This document shows positions 34,342 to 43,539 of a DNA stretch of 64,000 nucleotides, piece after piece. The stretch's first letter is position 1. Each line of letters begins with the position of its first letter. The stretch is taken from NCBI GenBank assembly GCA_963841695.1, contig CAWJDQ010000001.1, positions 434,001-498,000 on the forward strand, written 5' to 3'. A model generated the notes under the pieces. The model was not told the origin of the DNA. It worked only from the letters and a program-made list of their open reading frames with translations, and searched no databases. Made by a program: the position numbers and the translations under genes. Source of the DNA: RYN-230 sp963841695 (GTDB lineage Bacteria > Actinomycetota > Actinomycetes > Streptosporangiales > Streptosporangiaceae).

Positions 34342-34526
34342 TGCTTGGCACCCGGGCGGCACTCCCGTCACGGGGGCCGGAGCGACAGCGGGACTGGTTG
34401 GCGCAACAAGCTGGGAGGTGCGGACCATGAGCACGAGGTTCCGGGTGCTGAGGCGGACGGTGGGGGCACCGGCGCGGGGCACCGGGCCCGGCCAGCACGC
34501 CCTGCGCCCCGGGGGCCGGCTGCGGC

Positions 34527-35147
34527 ATGACCCACGACGTGACGTCGCAGGCCCCGCAGCGTGGCCGTCCGCGCAGCGAGCGGGCCCGCACAGCGATTCT
34601 CGGGGCGGCTGCCGAACTCCTGCTGGCCCGGGGCCTGTCGGCGGTCAGCATGGACGCGGTGGCAGAACGGGCCGGGGTCAGCAAGGCCACCATCTACCGC
34701 TGGTGGCCCACCAAGGAAACACTGGCGCTCGACGCGCTCTACACCGAGTGGGCCGCGGCCCAGCCGTATCCGCAGGACACCGGGTCGCTGCGCGGTGACC
34801 TGCTGTCGCTGCTGGGTCCCTGGGCCCGGCGGGCGGGCAGCCGGCCGTACGGCCGGGTGGTCGCCGCGCTGATCACCGAGTCACAGACGGACCCGGTCTT
34901 CGCCGCCGAGTACCGGCAGCGCTTCGTGGAGCCGCGCCGGGAGCAGGGCCGGGTCATCTTCCGCCGGGCCATCGAGCGCGGTGAGATTTCCGCGGACACC
35001 ACGGTGGAGGTGGCGCTCGACCTGCTCTACGGATCCATGTACCACCGGTTGCTGCACGGCCACGCGTCGCTCAACGACGAGTTCGTCCGTGACGCCGTGG
35101 ACACTGTCCTGGACGGCATCCGCCCGCGCGGCGTCACGTCAGCTTGA
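34527..35147 (+). CDS. TetR-family repressor
   Basis: The helix-turn-helix region reads RTAILGAAAELLLARGLSAVSM and AGVSKATIYRWWPTKETLALDAL over about residues 20-65. The C-terminal domain (VVAALITESQTDPVFAAEYRQRF) is of the TetR_C_11 type. It is divergent from the VIT/DUF1275 operon across two matching operators, so it probably represses both. The ATG at 34527 has a poor ribosome site. A better one (GGGAGGTG) precedes an out-of-frame ATG at 34427, which might start a leader peptide or reflect a frame error. Confidence 0.88.
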   Translation: MTHDVTSQAPQRGRPRSERARTAILGAAAELLLARGLSAVSMDAVAERAGVSKATIYRWWPTKETLALDALYTEWAAAQPYPQDTGSLRGDLLSLLGPWARRAGSRPYGRVVAALITESQTDPVFAAEYRQRFVEPRREQGRVIFRRAIERGEISADTTVEVALDLLYGSMYHRLLHGHASLNDEFVRDAVDTVLDGIRPRGVTSA

Positions 35148-35730
35148 TAGGCGCCGCCTGGTTCGTGATCTTCTTCTGGTACCACAAGGTGGTCACCACG
35201 TACCCGACCAGGACCCCCATTATCGCGTATCCGAAGAGAATGGCGCCGGCCGCGACCTTCGCGCTGCCCGCGGAGGCCGGCGTGGAATGCAGCCCGGCCG
35301 CGATATTGTCGATGAGCCGCCCGATCGGCGCGCCGAGGCGGGTGAGCTGGACCAGTCCGGCCCCCAGCAGGAGCTTGGTCAGCCAGTCACTTACTTCGGC
35401 CAGATTCGAACTCGGCGTGTACCCCTCATTGGTCTGGCGGAGTGCGCCCGACGACACTACCCGCGGGATGCCAAAGAGAAAGCCAGCCATATACCCGGCC
35501 ACGAGTGCGGCCAGGCTGGTCAGTAGCCCAACGCAGGCGTAAGTCCAGTGGGATCCGGGGGTGGCGAACGCATAGATCAGGATCCAGGCCGCGCCGAACG
35601 CCGGCACCCAGAGAGCGAGAGCGGCGAGCCAGGTGGTGGTGTGCCGCAGCCACTCGAGCACGCGCGCCCACAGCGAGGCGTTCGGCGCCAAGTTCTCCGG
35701 AGGTGGATTCCCTTCCGCGATGCTGGTCAT
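35134..35730 (-). CDS. Membrane protein of unknown function
   Basis: This 198-residue protein has four hydrophobic segments (about 35-55, 63-85, 110-130 and 160-185) and a conserved-looking FLFGIPR plus YTPSSNLAEVSDWLTKLLLGAGLV motif between the second and third. I do not know a named function. The ATG at 35730 follows GGGGGG; a start at 35748 is possible. The 3' end overlaps the converging TetR gene by 14 bases. Confidence 0.75.
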   Translation of the reverse strand: MTSIAEGNPPPENLAPNASLWARVLEWLRHTTTWLAALALWVPAFGAAWILIYAFATPGSHWTYACVGLLTSLAALVAGYMAGFLFGIPRVVSSGALRQTNEGYTPSSNLAEVSDWLTKLLLGAGLVQLTRLGAPIGRLIDNIAAGLHSTPASAGSAKVAAGAILFGYAIMGVLVGYVVTTLWYQKKITNQAAPIKLT

Positions 35731-35820
35731 AACGTTTCCCCCCGCCATTTAATTTTCCCGCAGCCCACGGCCGGTAGTGCGAGCACGCACACCGGTCCGC
35801 GTTTAGCCGGGGCCGTGGCT

Positions 35821-36354
35821 TCAGCCGCAGGTGCCCAGCTTGTGGCTGACTCCGCCACCACACTTCTCCGCTGTTACCGCGATTTGCACAAGACCCGATA
35901 GGTCAATCTGGCCTTCAGGTAAGTGGACGGCAGCGGCAGAAGGCGGCTCAGCGCCCGGCTGATTCAGGCGAAGCCGCAGGTCCCGGGGCAGCAGGGGATC
36001 CCAGAGCGGCGCGGCCGCGCCTGGGCGCAGGGGACGCCCGGCGCGGCCGCGCCTTACCTGGTCCCCCGGGTTCTCACGCGGCGGGCCGGCCTTCTCCGGG
36101 CCGCCCTGCTCTTCCTGGTGCCCGGCGCCGGGGTGCTGCGAGGCGCGGGCCGCCCGCTGCCGGATGTCCTCCAGGCTGTCCCGCAGCGCCAGCCAGACCT
36201 CGGCCAGGCTGTCGCTGACCGGCAGGTCCCCGGCCAGGGTGCCGGGCTCCGGAGCCTGGTCACCGACCGCCTCCACGGCCGCCCGGGCCAGGGCCTGCAG
36301 GACCGGGTCGGTCACCTCGAGCACCAGGCCGCCGTCGGTCACCCGCACGGCCAT
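35821..36354 (-). CDS. Hypothetical protein downstream of the Clp-N gene
   Basis: The first 70 residues (MAVRVTDGGLVLEVTDPVLQALARAA and following, with SDSLAEVWLALRDSLEDIRQ) look like a real alpha/beta protein. The remainder is a Pro/Gly/Arg-rich stretch of poor character, so a frame error or a shorter true product is possible. The start overlaps the end of the Clp-N gene by 16 bases, so it is probably in that operon. No family is recognised. Confidence 0.5.
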   Translation of the reverse strand: MAVRVTDGGLVLEVTDPVLQALARAAVEAVGDQAPEPGTLAGDLPVSDSLAEVWLALRDSLEDIRQRAARASQHPGAGHQEEQGGPEKAGPPRENPGDQVRRGRAGRPLRPGAAAPLWDPLLPRDLRLRLNQPGAEPPSAAAVHLPEGQIDLSGLVQIAVTAEKCGGGVSHKLGTCG

Positions 36355-37118
36355 CTGCCGCCGGCCCGTTCCTCCGGCTGCTCGTCGCTGGTGCCGGCCA
36401 CGTCGGCGTGGCGCAGCGCCTCGCGGGCCTCACCCAGGTTCACGCCCAGCGCGGTCAGGGTCCGGGCCGCGGCGCTGTCCGGATCGGCCAGCGCGGCCAG
36501 CAGCAGGTGGTGCGAGCCGACGGGCGAGCTGCCGGCCAGCCGGGCGGCTTCGGCCAGCCCGGCGTCGGCCGCGGGCGTGGTCGGCATCCCCGCCCGCTCA
36601 GCCTCACTTGGTTCACCGGGCTCGCCCGCCTCACCGAAGACCGGCTCGTTGCGCCGGCGCAGCCAGCGGCGGCCCGCCACGGCCTGCGTGGCCGGCAGCA
36701 TGTCCATCACCGCCTGGCGGACCGCGGTCAGGTCACCGGCGTGCGCGATCAGGATCTGCGCGCCGACTCCCTCGCCCTCGCGGACCAGGCCGAGCAGGAT
36801 GTGCTCGGTGCCGATGTAGTTGTGGTGCAGGCTGAGCGCCTCGCGGAGCGAGAGCTCGAGGATCTTCTTGGCCCGCGGGGTGAACGGGATCTTCTTCCCG
36901 GGCGTGCCGCTGCCCGTGCCGACCCGGGCCCTGACCTCGTCCCGGTGCCTGGCCGCCGTCATCCCGAACCGGGTGAGCACCTGCGCGGCCACGCCGCCCG
37001 GCTCCAGCAGCCCGAGCAGGATGTGCTCGGTGCCGATGTAGTTGTGGTTCAGCCCCCGGGCCTCTTCTTGTGACACCACGACGACGCGGCGGGCCCTGTC
37101 AGTGAATCGCTCGAACAT
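36339..37118 (-). CDS. Clp N-terminal-domain protein (ClpC-N-like, no ATPase)
   Basis: Two Clp_N repeats cover about residues 2-145: MFERFTDRARRVVVVSQEEA and the twice-seen HNYIGTEHILLGLL, with REGEGVGAQILI in the second. A third, weaker unit near residues 190-245 (GSHHLLLAALADPDSAAARTL) also resembles the fold. There is no AAA+ domain, so the protein probably acts as a substrate or adaptor factor for ClpC or binds phospho-arginine proteins. It is divergent from a MerR-type protein across a 25-bp dyad. Confidence 0.87.
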   Translation of the reverse strand: MFERFTDRARRVVVVSQEEARGLNHNYIGTEHILLGLLEPGGVAAQVLTRFGMTAARHRDEVRARVGTGSGTPGKKIPFTPRAKKILELSLREALSLHHNYIGTEHILLGLVREGEGVGAQILIAHAGDLTAVRQAVMDMLPATQAVAGRRWLRRRNEPVFGEAGEPGEPSEAERAGMPTTPAADAGLAEAARLAGSSPVGSHHLLLAALADPDSAAARTLTALGVNLGEAREALRHADVAGTSDEQPEERAGGRWPCG

Positions 37119-37151
37119 GGGACTACTGTCGGCCCGGCCGTAGACCCTGTC

Positions 37152-37176
37152 AATACCATGCTAATAGTATGGTATT
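37152..37176. promoter_or_regulatory. Dyad operator between Clp-N and MerR-type genes
   Basis: AATACCAT, nine bases, then ATGGTATT is a perfect 8-bp-arm dyad in the 110-base divergent spacer, and it stands out as AT-rich in a GC-rich region. The spacing and position suit a MerR-type regulator or a promoter-embedded site. Confidence 0.65.
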
Positions 37177-37228
37177 CGTTGCGGAGAAGTAGGGGTAGCG
37201 ACGCGGCGCGCGGCGGAGGTAACCGACG

Positions 37229-37588
37229 GTGGAATGGGAAGACCGGCTCGACGCCTGGGAGCTCGAACTCGAGCTGAACGCCCAGCTGGAGGGCTCGGAC
37301 TGGGTCACGCTGGAGCGGGCCGCCGCGGAGACGGGCGCGTCCCGGGCCGCGCTGCGCACCTGGTACCGCTCGGGGCAGATCCCGTCGCGGCTGGCCGATG
37401 GCCCGCACGGCCCGCAGCGGCTGGTCCCGCTGGCCATGGTGGCCAGCCGGGCCGAGGCGTCGCCGCGGCTGCGCCGGACCGCGGAGCGCCGGCTTGCCGA
37501 CCAGGCGGAGCTGGAGATCCTCCGGCACCGCATCGACCAGCTGGAGCTGCGGCTGGCCGCCCTGGAGCAGCGCCAGCCGGGGGCGTAA
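37229..37588 (+). CDS. MerR/BldC-like helix-turn-helix protein
   Basis: This 119-residue protein has an N-terminal acidic helix, a MerR-type helix-turn-helix (VTLERAAAETGASRAALRTWYRSGQIPSR, seen as TLERAAAETG and AALRTWYRSGQIP) and a C-terminal coiled-coil (ILRHRIDQLELRLAALEQRQ) for dimerization. The GTG at 37229 has GGAGGT upstream. It is divergent from the Clp-N protein and probably controls it through the dyad at 37152-37176. Confidence 0.8.
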   Translation: MEWEDRLDAWELELELNAQLEGSDWVTLERAAAETGASRAALRTWYRSGQIPSRLADGPHGPQRLVPLAMVASRAEASPRLRRTAERRLADQAELEILRHRIDQLELRLAALEQRQPGA

Positions 37589-37610
37589 CCGCCGCCGGGC
37601 TCGGGGGCTC

Positions 37611-37661
37611 GGGCTACCGGCCGAGGCGGGCTACCGGCCGGGGCGGGCTACCGGCCGAGGA
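37611..37661. repeat. 17-bp tandem repeat at the monooxygenase 3' end
   Basis: Three near-identical 17-bp units begin GGGCTACCGGCCGAGGC at 37611, 37628 and 37645. Each carries CTA, which is TAG on the minus strand, and the gene stop lies in the last unit. Confidence 0.85.
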
Positions 37662-39428
37662 CGGCCGTGAGGGCCTGGCGGAGCCACCGGGCGGCCGCCT
37701 CCGGGGAGTCGGGCGCGCTCGCGTGCCGGGCCGCGACGTACAGGTCGGGCCGGACCAGGAGCACGCCGCCGTCGGAGATCTCGCGCAGCTCGGCCCAGGT
37801 GCCGTACGGGTCCTCGAACGGCTGGCCCGGGCCCACCGAGACCGGGGTGACCGGCAGGCCGGTCTCGGCCGAGAACGCCTCCGCCGCATCGAGCCAGGCC
37901 TGGCCGCCGATACCGGTCCACACGCTGAAGGCCCCGTGGCCGGCGAGATCCAGCGTGGAGACGCGGCGTCCCGCCCGGGTGATCCAGGTGTGCGGCAGCT
38001 TCGCGCCGGGCCAGGTGGTGGGCTGGGCGTACAGCTCCGGGTCCCGGGTGAAGGCGGGCATGGCCGTGCCGTCGGGGATCACGGCCGCCGAGGCGTAGCG
38101 GTGGTTGTGCTCCACGCCGTGCGCGTCGAACTCGTACGCCTTGTACGCGATGGCCTCGCGCAGCCGCTCCCGGATCTTCTCGCCCTCCGGCCCGGGCGCC
38201 TTGCGCAGGGCCAGCTGCCGGTTCAGCTTGTCGACGTTGGTGGTGTCGTTGACGTCGAGGGCCGCCACGATGCGGCCGGTGTCGGCGATGCTCTGGTTGG
38301 CCCGCTCCACGATCTGCCGGGCGACCGGGGCCCGCTCGGCGTTAAAGGTCTCCAGCAGGGCCGGGCTGGCCAGTCCCTGCAGCACGTGGTGCAGCTTCCA
38401 GGCCAGGTTGTAGGAGTCCTGGATCGACGTGTTGGAGCCCAGGCCGTTGGTCGGCGGGTGCCGGTGCACGGCGTCGCCCACGCAGAAGACCCGGCCGCGA
38501 GCCACCGTGGTGGCGTAGTGGTGGTTGACCGTCCAGGGCAGCCGGGAGGTGACCGTCATCTCGAAGTCGTCGGTCCCGACCAGCTGGACGGCCAGCTCGC
38601 GGGCGAACTCGTCGGTGATCTCGGGGGGCCGGCCGCGGCCTCGTACCCCCACATGAGCATCCACTCGTGCCACGGCTTGATCATCCGCAGCACGCCGAGC
38701 CCGACGCCTTCCTTCTCGGCGCCCGGCTGCAGCATCCAGTACAGGACCGACGGCCGGTAGTTGACGAACCGGCTCAGGTCGGCCTCGAAGATGATGTGCA
38801 GCGCCCCGCCCACCGCACCCGGGCCCTCGAACGGCAGGTCCAGGTCGGCCGCGACCCTGCTCCGCGCGCCGTCCGCGCCGACCAGGTACTTCGAGCGGAT
38901 CGCGTAGGTCGCGCCGGTGAGCCGGTCGCGGACCTGGGTGGTCACGCCCTCGTCGTCCTGGGTGCAGGACAGGTACTCGGTGTCGAACCGGACCTTGGCC
39001 CCGCGGGCCTGCGCGGCCTGCATCATGACCGGCTCGGTGATGGTTTGCGGGGCGTCCAGCATGGTGCACGGGCTCTGCAGCTCGTAGTCGTGGTGCCGCC
39101 GGGTGTCGGTGCCCCAGGACGGGATCCGGCCCAGTTCCTCGCCGGCCAGGCTGGTGCAGAACGTCGTGTTGCCCATCCACTCCCAGGGCGTGGCCTCGCG
39201 CATCAGCTTCTGCTCCAGGCCCATGTCGCGCAGCGTCTCCATGGTCCGCTGGTTCGTGATGTGCGCCCGGGGCGTGTCAGACAGGTGCCCGTACCTGGTG
39301 ATGACCATGGTCTGGGTCCCGTACGTGGCCAGGAACAGCGCGGCGCCAGCCCCGCCCGGTCCCGAGCCGACCACGAGGACGTCGGTCTCCACGGCAGGTG
39401 CGTCGCTGCTGCTGACGGAACGGCTCAC
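37648..39428 (-). CDS. FAD-dependent aromatic-type monooxygenase (one frameshift)
   Basis: This belongs to the PheA/TfdB-type flavin monooxygenases. The N-terminal motif is VLVVGSGPGGAGAALFLA, followed by LVGADGARSRVA (DG motif) and RVFCVGDAVHRHPPTNGLGSN (GD motif). The C-terminal thioredoxin-like domain ends RWLRQALTAVLGR. The frame changes near 38625-38632 in a run of six G; joining the pieces gives about 592 residues, the normal length. The GTG at 39428 has AAGGGAG upstream. It is divergent from an IclR gene, a common arrangement in aromatic catabolism. Confidence 0.88.
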
Positions 39429-39464
39429 GGAACGGCTCCCTTTCTGGCAGCGCTGCCTCTGGCA

Positions 39465-39540
39465 GCCCCTGCTTCCGACGGCCCTGCTTCTGACGGCCCT
39501 GCTGGTGACGGCCCTGCTTGTGACAGCCCTGCGCCGAGCC
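39465..39540. repeat. 15-bp tandem repeat in the monooxygenase/IclR spacer
   Basis: About five degenerate units of GCCCTGCTTCTGACG lie in the promoter region of the monooxygenase gene (units at 39481, 39496 and 39511 are the closest). The CTTCTGACGG-type phase could serve repeated regulator binding, but no protein is assigned. Confidence 0.75.
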
Positions 39541-39684
39541 TGCAACACCGAGTCAGGAAGTCCCGGATAGTGGCCAGCCGTCGCGGACGGATGTACGCAT
39601 AGCGGCGCCTGGCAGTACGATGCCCGCGCCAACGTGGCACTGTCAAGGGTGCGCACGCTGGGCCGGGAAGGAGGGCCGCCGGGC

Positions 39685-40527
39685 ATGGCCGGTCGTGGTG
39701 AAGGGGCCGACTTCGTCGAGTCGCTGGCCCGCGGGCTGGACGTGCTGCAGTGCTTCAGCGCCGAGCGGCCGCGGATGAGCCTGAGCGAGGTCGCCACGGT
39801 CGCGCGCCTGGCCCGGCCGACGGCCCGGCGGCTGCTGCTGACCCTGGAGGAGCTGGGGTTCGTCCGCGCCGCGGACGGCCAGTTCTCGCTCACGCCCCGG
39901 GTCCTGGCCCTCGGCATGGCCTTCGTCGCCTCGCTCGGCCTCTGGGAAGTCGGCCGCCCCCACCTGGAACGGCTCGTCGCGCAGACCGGCGAGTCGTCGT
40001 CCATGTCCCAGCTGGACGGGTCGGACATCGTGTACGTCGCGCGGGTGGCCGTGCCCAAGCTGATCACGCTCCGGGTCGAGATCGGGACCCGGTTCCCGGC
40101 CGCCTACACCTCGCAGGGCAAGGTCTTGCTGGCCGCCCTGGGCCCGGCGGAACTGGCGGACGTGCTGGCCCTGCCGAGCCGTTCCGGGATGCCGCGTTTC
40201 CTGCCCCGCGACCCGCGGGCGTTCGGCGAGGAGCTGGGCACGATCCGGGCCCGCGGGTGGGCCCTGGCGGACGAGGAACTGGCGCCCGGCATCCGGTCGG
40301 TCGCCGCGCCGGTGCGGGACGGCACGGGCGCGGTGCGGGCCGCGATGAACGTGACCGTGCACGCGGCGGAGACCAGCGTGCAGCGGCTGACCGGCGAGTA
40401 CCTGCCGCTGCTGCTGCGGACGGCCGGGGACGTGTCGGCGGACTGGGCGCTGTGGCAGTCGCGGCCGTACTCCGAGGTGCGTTCCGACCCGGGGGCGGCG
40501 TCAGCGGGCGGGCGCTCGTCCGGATAA
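39685..40527 (+). CDS. IclR-family transcriptional regulator (PcaR-type)
   Basis: The N-terminal winged helix (FVESLARGLDVLQCFSAERP, MSLSEVATVARLARPTARRLL) is followed by an IclR effector domain with VYVARVAVPKLITLRVEIGTR and YTSQGKVLLAAL, and a late GIRSVAAPVRDGTGAVRAAMNV. This resembles the PcaR/PcaU/PobR group that senses aromatic acids. The ATG at 39685 has AAGGAGGG 10 bases upstream; an earlier start at 39634 is less likely. The gene is divergent from the flavin monooxygenase and probably regulates it. Confidence 0.9.
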   Translation: MAGRGEGADFVESLARGLDVLQCFSAERPRMSLSEVATVARLARPTARRLLLTLEELGFVRAADGQFSLTPRVLALGMAFVASLGLWEVGRPHLERLVAQTGESSSMSQLDGSDIVYVARVAVPKLITLRVEIGTRFPAAYTSQGKVLLAALGPAELADVLALPSRSGMPRFLPRDPRAFGEELGTIRARGWALADEELAPGIRSVAAPVRDGTGAVRAAMNVTVHAAETSVQRLTGEYLPLLLRTAGDVSADWALWQSRPYSEVRSDPGAASAGGRSSG

Positions 40528-40708
40528 CTTCCGGACGGTCGTCCGGATGGCGGCCAGGCGGCGGCGGAGATCCCCGGGTCACGGGTGCGTGGTCCTCATC
40601 CTCGGGACCTTCGTCCCTGTACGCCGGACCGGCGACCCCAAGATCATGAAGCCTTACTGTCCCTGGATGAGCGGTTACCGGTCCCCCGCCGCCGCGAGAG
40701 GTGCCTGA

Positions 40709-42011
40709 GTGCCCGCCGAGACTGGCCGCGATTTCCCGGCCCGCCCGCTGGCCGCCCTGGCCGCGCTGGGCCGGCTGGCGGGCTCCAACGTGGTCGGCCG
40801 GGTGATCTCGACCCAGGACGGGATCCCCGGGGCGGCCACCGCGGTCACGTCGGACCAGATCGCGGTGATCCTGGCCGACGAGGGCCTGAGCCTGGTCGCC
40901 ACGCACGGGGTGGTGGCCATCCTGGACCAGGCGGGCGAGGTGCTGCACACCCGGACCACGCCCGAGTTCCCGGCGGACATCGGCCGGGCCTACGCGCAGA
41001 TCCGGGTGCGGGATGCGGAGCACACGCCCGTCGGCTGGACCGTGCGCACCGGGCAGACGCTGATGCTGGCCTCGCTGGGGGAGATCGCCGCCCGGTTCCC
41101 GCAGGCCTCCTCCACGCACGAGGCGACCGGGACCTCCAGCGTGCTGAACATCCCGGTGCACGCGGGCGGCCATCCGATCGGCGCGCTCTCCTTCGGGTTC
41201 GCGGACGAGGGACCGCCCGGGAGACGACCTGGTCTCGGTGGCCGAGACGCTGGCCGAACTGACCGGGCAGGCTCTCGAACGGGCCCGCCTGTACGAGACC
41301 GAGTACGCGGCGGCCCACCAGCTGCAGCGAGCCCTGCTGCCGCGGCTTCCGGCGGAGCTGCCCGGGGTGGGCATCGGCACCAGCTACCGTCCGGCCCAGC
41401 AGGGCCACGAAGTCGGCGGCGACTGGTACGACGTGTTCGCGCTGCCGGACGGCAAGATCGGCTGCGCAGCGGGGGACGTGGTCGGCCATGACCTGGCCGC
41501 GGCCGCGGCCATGAGCCGGCTGCAGTTGCTGCTGCGCTACACGGCGCGGGACGGCGGCGGGCCCGCGGCGGTCCTGGCCGTTCTCGATCAGGCGTGCCCG
41601 GACCTCACCGGAACCGAGTTCGCCACCGTCGCGTACGCCGAGTACGACCCGGCCGGGTCGACGCTGAGCTACGCCTGCGCCGGTCATCCGCCGCCCCTGC
41701 TGGCCGGCCGGGATCAGGTGACGTACCTGGACGGCGGCCGGTCCGGCGCCCTCGGGATGGGCGATCCGCCCCGGCAGGCCAGCGTGACGGCGAGGCCCGG
41801 CGCCCGGCTCGTCCTGTACACCGACGGGCTGATCGAGCGCCGGGCTGAGCCGATTGACGACGGCTTCGAGCGGCTCGCGCAGGCCGCCGCCCAGGACCCA
41901 GAGCTTGAGATCGGCGCGTGGTGCCAGAGCCTGCTGGCCGGCCTCACCGAGGGGGAAACCCGGGCGGACGACGTGGCGCTGGTGTGCATCGAATTGCGCG
42001 GCCTGCCCTAG
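40709..42011 (+). CDS. GAF-SpoIIE PP2C-type phosphatase (one frameshift)
   Basis: A GAF-type sensor domain (VATHGVVAILDQAGEVLHTR, TSSVLNIPVHAGG and ALSFGFADEG) is followed by a PPM/SpoIIE phosphatase with HQLQRALLPRLPAELPGV, VGGDWYDVFALPDG, AAGDVVGHDLAAAAAM, CAGHPPPLL and DDVALVCIEL. Aspartates in GGDWYD, GDVVGHD and the C-terminal DD bind Mn2+. The frame changes near 41205-41222 between the domains, consistent with one extra base in the sequence. Such proteins dephosphorylate anti-anti-sigma factors. The GTG at 40709 follows GAGAGGTG. Confidence 0.87.
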
Positions 42012-42025
42012 CTGATTCCCCGATC

Positions 42026-42055
42026 GGGAAACCCGGCCTGATCAGGCCGGTTCCC
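42026..42055. terminator. Hairpin terminator between converging genes
   Basis: CCGGCCTGATCAGGCCGG (42033-42050) is a perfect palindrome, extended by GGGAA (42026-42030) and TTCCC (42051-42055) with a two-base bulge. It lies at the ends of two converging genes, and the O-methyltransferase stop codon is inside it. Confidence 0.8.
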
Positions 42056-42723
42056 GGGCCGGCGTCCCGGGTCCCGTCCAGGAGCTGATTTCCATGCCGT
42101 CCTCGACCGGGAAGGACACGCTCACGTAACCGTGCGCCGGGTCCCGGACGTACGCCGAGGTAACCGGCCATGCTCGCGAAGCTGCTGTCATCGGCGGCGA
42201 CCAGCGCGCCGGGGGCGAGTCTCGGTTCGAGCAGGCGCAGCACCGGCAGGCAGAGGTCCTTCCAGCCGTCCAGCAGGACGAGCCCGACCGGGCCGGGCAG
42301 GGCGGCCAGGGTCTCCCGCGCGTCGCCGGCCAGGATGGTCACCGCCCCGCCGACCCCGGCCTGGTCGAGGTTCGCCCGGGCCGCGGCAACCTTCGCGGTG
42401 CTCAGCTCGGTGGTCACCACGCGACCGGTCCCGTTGTCAGTGACCGCGGCCGCGAGGTAGATGGTCGAGATGCCAAACGACGTGCCGAACTCCACTACGG
42501 TTTCCGGGCGGCTCGCCCGGACCAGCGCGTAGAGCAGGCGGCCGGCCTTGGCGGAAATCGGCATGTAGGCGTTCTCGGCGGCGTCCGCCCGTTCCAGCGG
42601 GGACGCGGTCGCGTACGTCCGCCCGGAGGGCAGCACTGGCGTGTCGCCGCTGTCCTGGGCGGCCGCAGCGAACATCCGGCTGAGCGTAGCGGTGAGCTGA
42701 GGTAGGGCGAGGGTATTGGTCAT
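42042..42723 (-). CDS. O-methyltransferase, SAM-dependent (one frameshift)
   Basis: The protein belongs to the COMT-like family. ETVVEFGTSFGISTIYLA is the SAM-binding motif I near residue 75, and GLVLLDGWKDLCLPVLRLLEP and VAADDS are later motifs. The frame changes near 42150-42160 after SMAGYL; in the restored frame the tail reads YVRDPAHGYVSVSF and ends at TGA 42042-42044. The ATG at 42723 is 9 bases from the perfect palindrome of the divergent TetR gene. The substrate is unknown; small phenolics or catechols are usual. Confidence 0.83.
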
Positions 42724-42731
42724 GCGCTGAA

Positions 42732-42757
42732 GTCTAGACGCAACGTTGCGTCTAGAC
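42732..42757. promoter_or_regulatory. Perfect 26-bp palindromic TetR operator
   Basis: GTCTAGACGCAAC is followed at once by its exact inverse, giving a perfect 26-bp palindrome with no spacer. It lies between the O-methyltransferase start (42723) and the TetR start (42780) and overlaps the likely promoters of both. Confidence 0.88.
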
Positions 42758-42779
42758 AAGAGCCGCTATCCTGGGCGGC

Positions 42780-43539
42780 ATGACCGCTCGCGACGCCGGC
42801 CCGGCTCCCGGTTCTGGCCCGGCTCCCGGTTCTGGCCCGGCTCCCGGTTCTGGCCCGGCCGCCGGGCCCCGGGTCGGCCCGGCACCACGGCAACCGGCAC
42901 GGCCGGAGCGAGGAAGCCCGCTTGGCTGTCCTGGAGGCCGCGGACGACCTGCTCGTCGAGCACGGTTTCGCCGCGCTGACCATGGAAGGCATTGCCACAC
43001 GGGCTGGGGTAGCCAAGCAGACCATCTACCGCTGGTGGCCCGCCAAGACCGACATACTCTTCGACGCCCTGACCGTCAACGCGTCCGAGTACTTCACCTC
43101 CCCCGACCACGGGGACCTCGGCCACGACCTGCGTGATCAACTGGGCCAGCTGGCCAGGTTCCTGACCAGGACGGATGCGGGTGCCGTGTTCCGCGCCCTG
43201 GCCGGACAGGCCCAGCATGACCCGGCTGTCGCAGCCCGCTTCGGGGCCGAGGTCGTGGCCCGGCAGCGCGAGCGGGATCGCGTGCCATTCCGGCGGGCCC
43301 AGCGTCGCGGCCAGCTGAGCGAAGCAGCGGATATTGACCTCGCGATCGACCAGCTCGCCGGGCCCGTCTACTACCGGGTGCTGGTGACCAGGCAAAGCGT
43401 CGGGCCTGAGTTCACCGACGCGCTCGTCGACCGCTACCTGGCTCAGGGCCCGAATATGGCCACGGCCGCCCCGGCCGCCACGAGCAGCGTCCCTGCGGCG
43501 ACGAAGGCCCGGTCCGCGCCCCGTCCCCAGCGGCCGTAG
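42780..43539 (+). CDS. TetR-family repressor with repetitive N-terminus (one frameshift)
   Basis: The helix-turn-helix region reads LAVLEAADDLLVEHGFAALTM and AGVAKQTIYRWWPAKTDILFDAL. The C-terminal domain (FRALAGQAQHDPAVAARFGAEVV) is of the TetR_C_11 type. The likely ATG at 42780 starts a leader with PAPGSG repeats encoded by an 18-bp tandem repeat, and the frame then changes within about 42852-42890 before RHHGNRHGRSEEARLAV. A TTG at 42922 would give a product lacking the first helix, so a frame error is the better reading. The 3' end overlaps the converging DUF3592 gene. Confidence 0.83.
42798..42851. repeat. 18-bp tandem repeat in tetR
   Basis: Three perfect units of GGCCCGGCTCCCGGTTCT lie at 42798, 42816 and 42834. 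In the reading frame of the ATG at 42780 each encodes GPAPGS, so the repeat is in phase. Confidence 0.9.
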
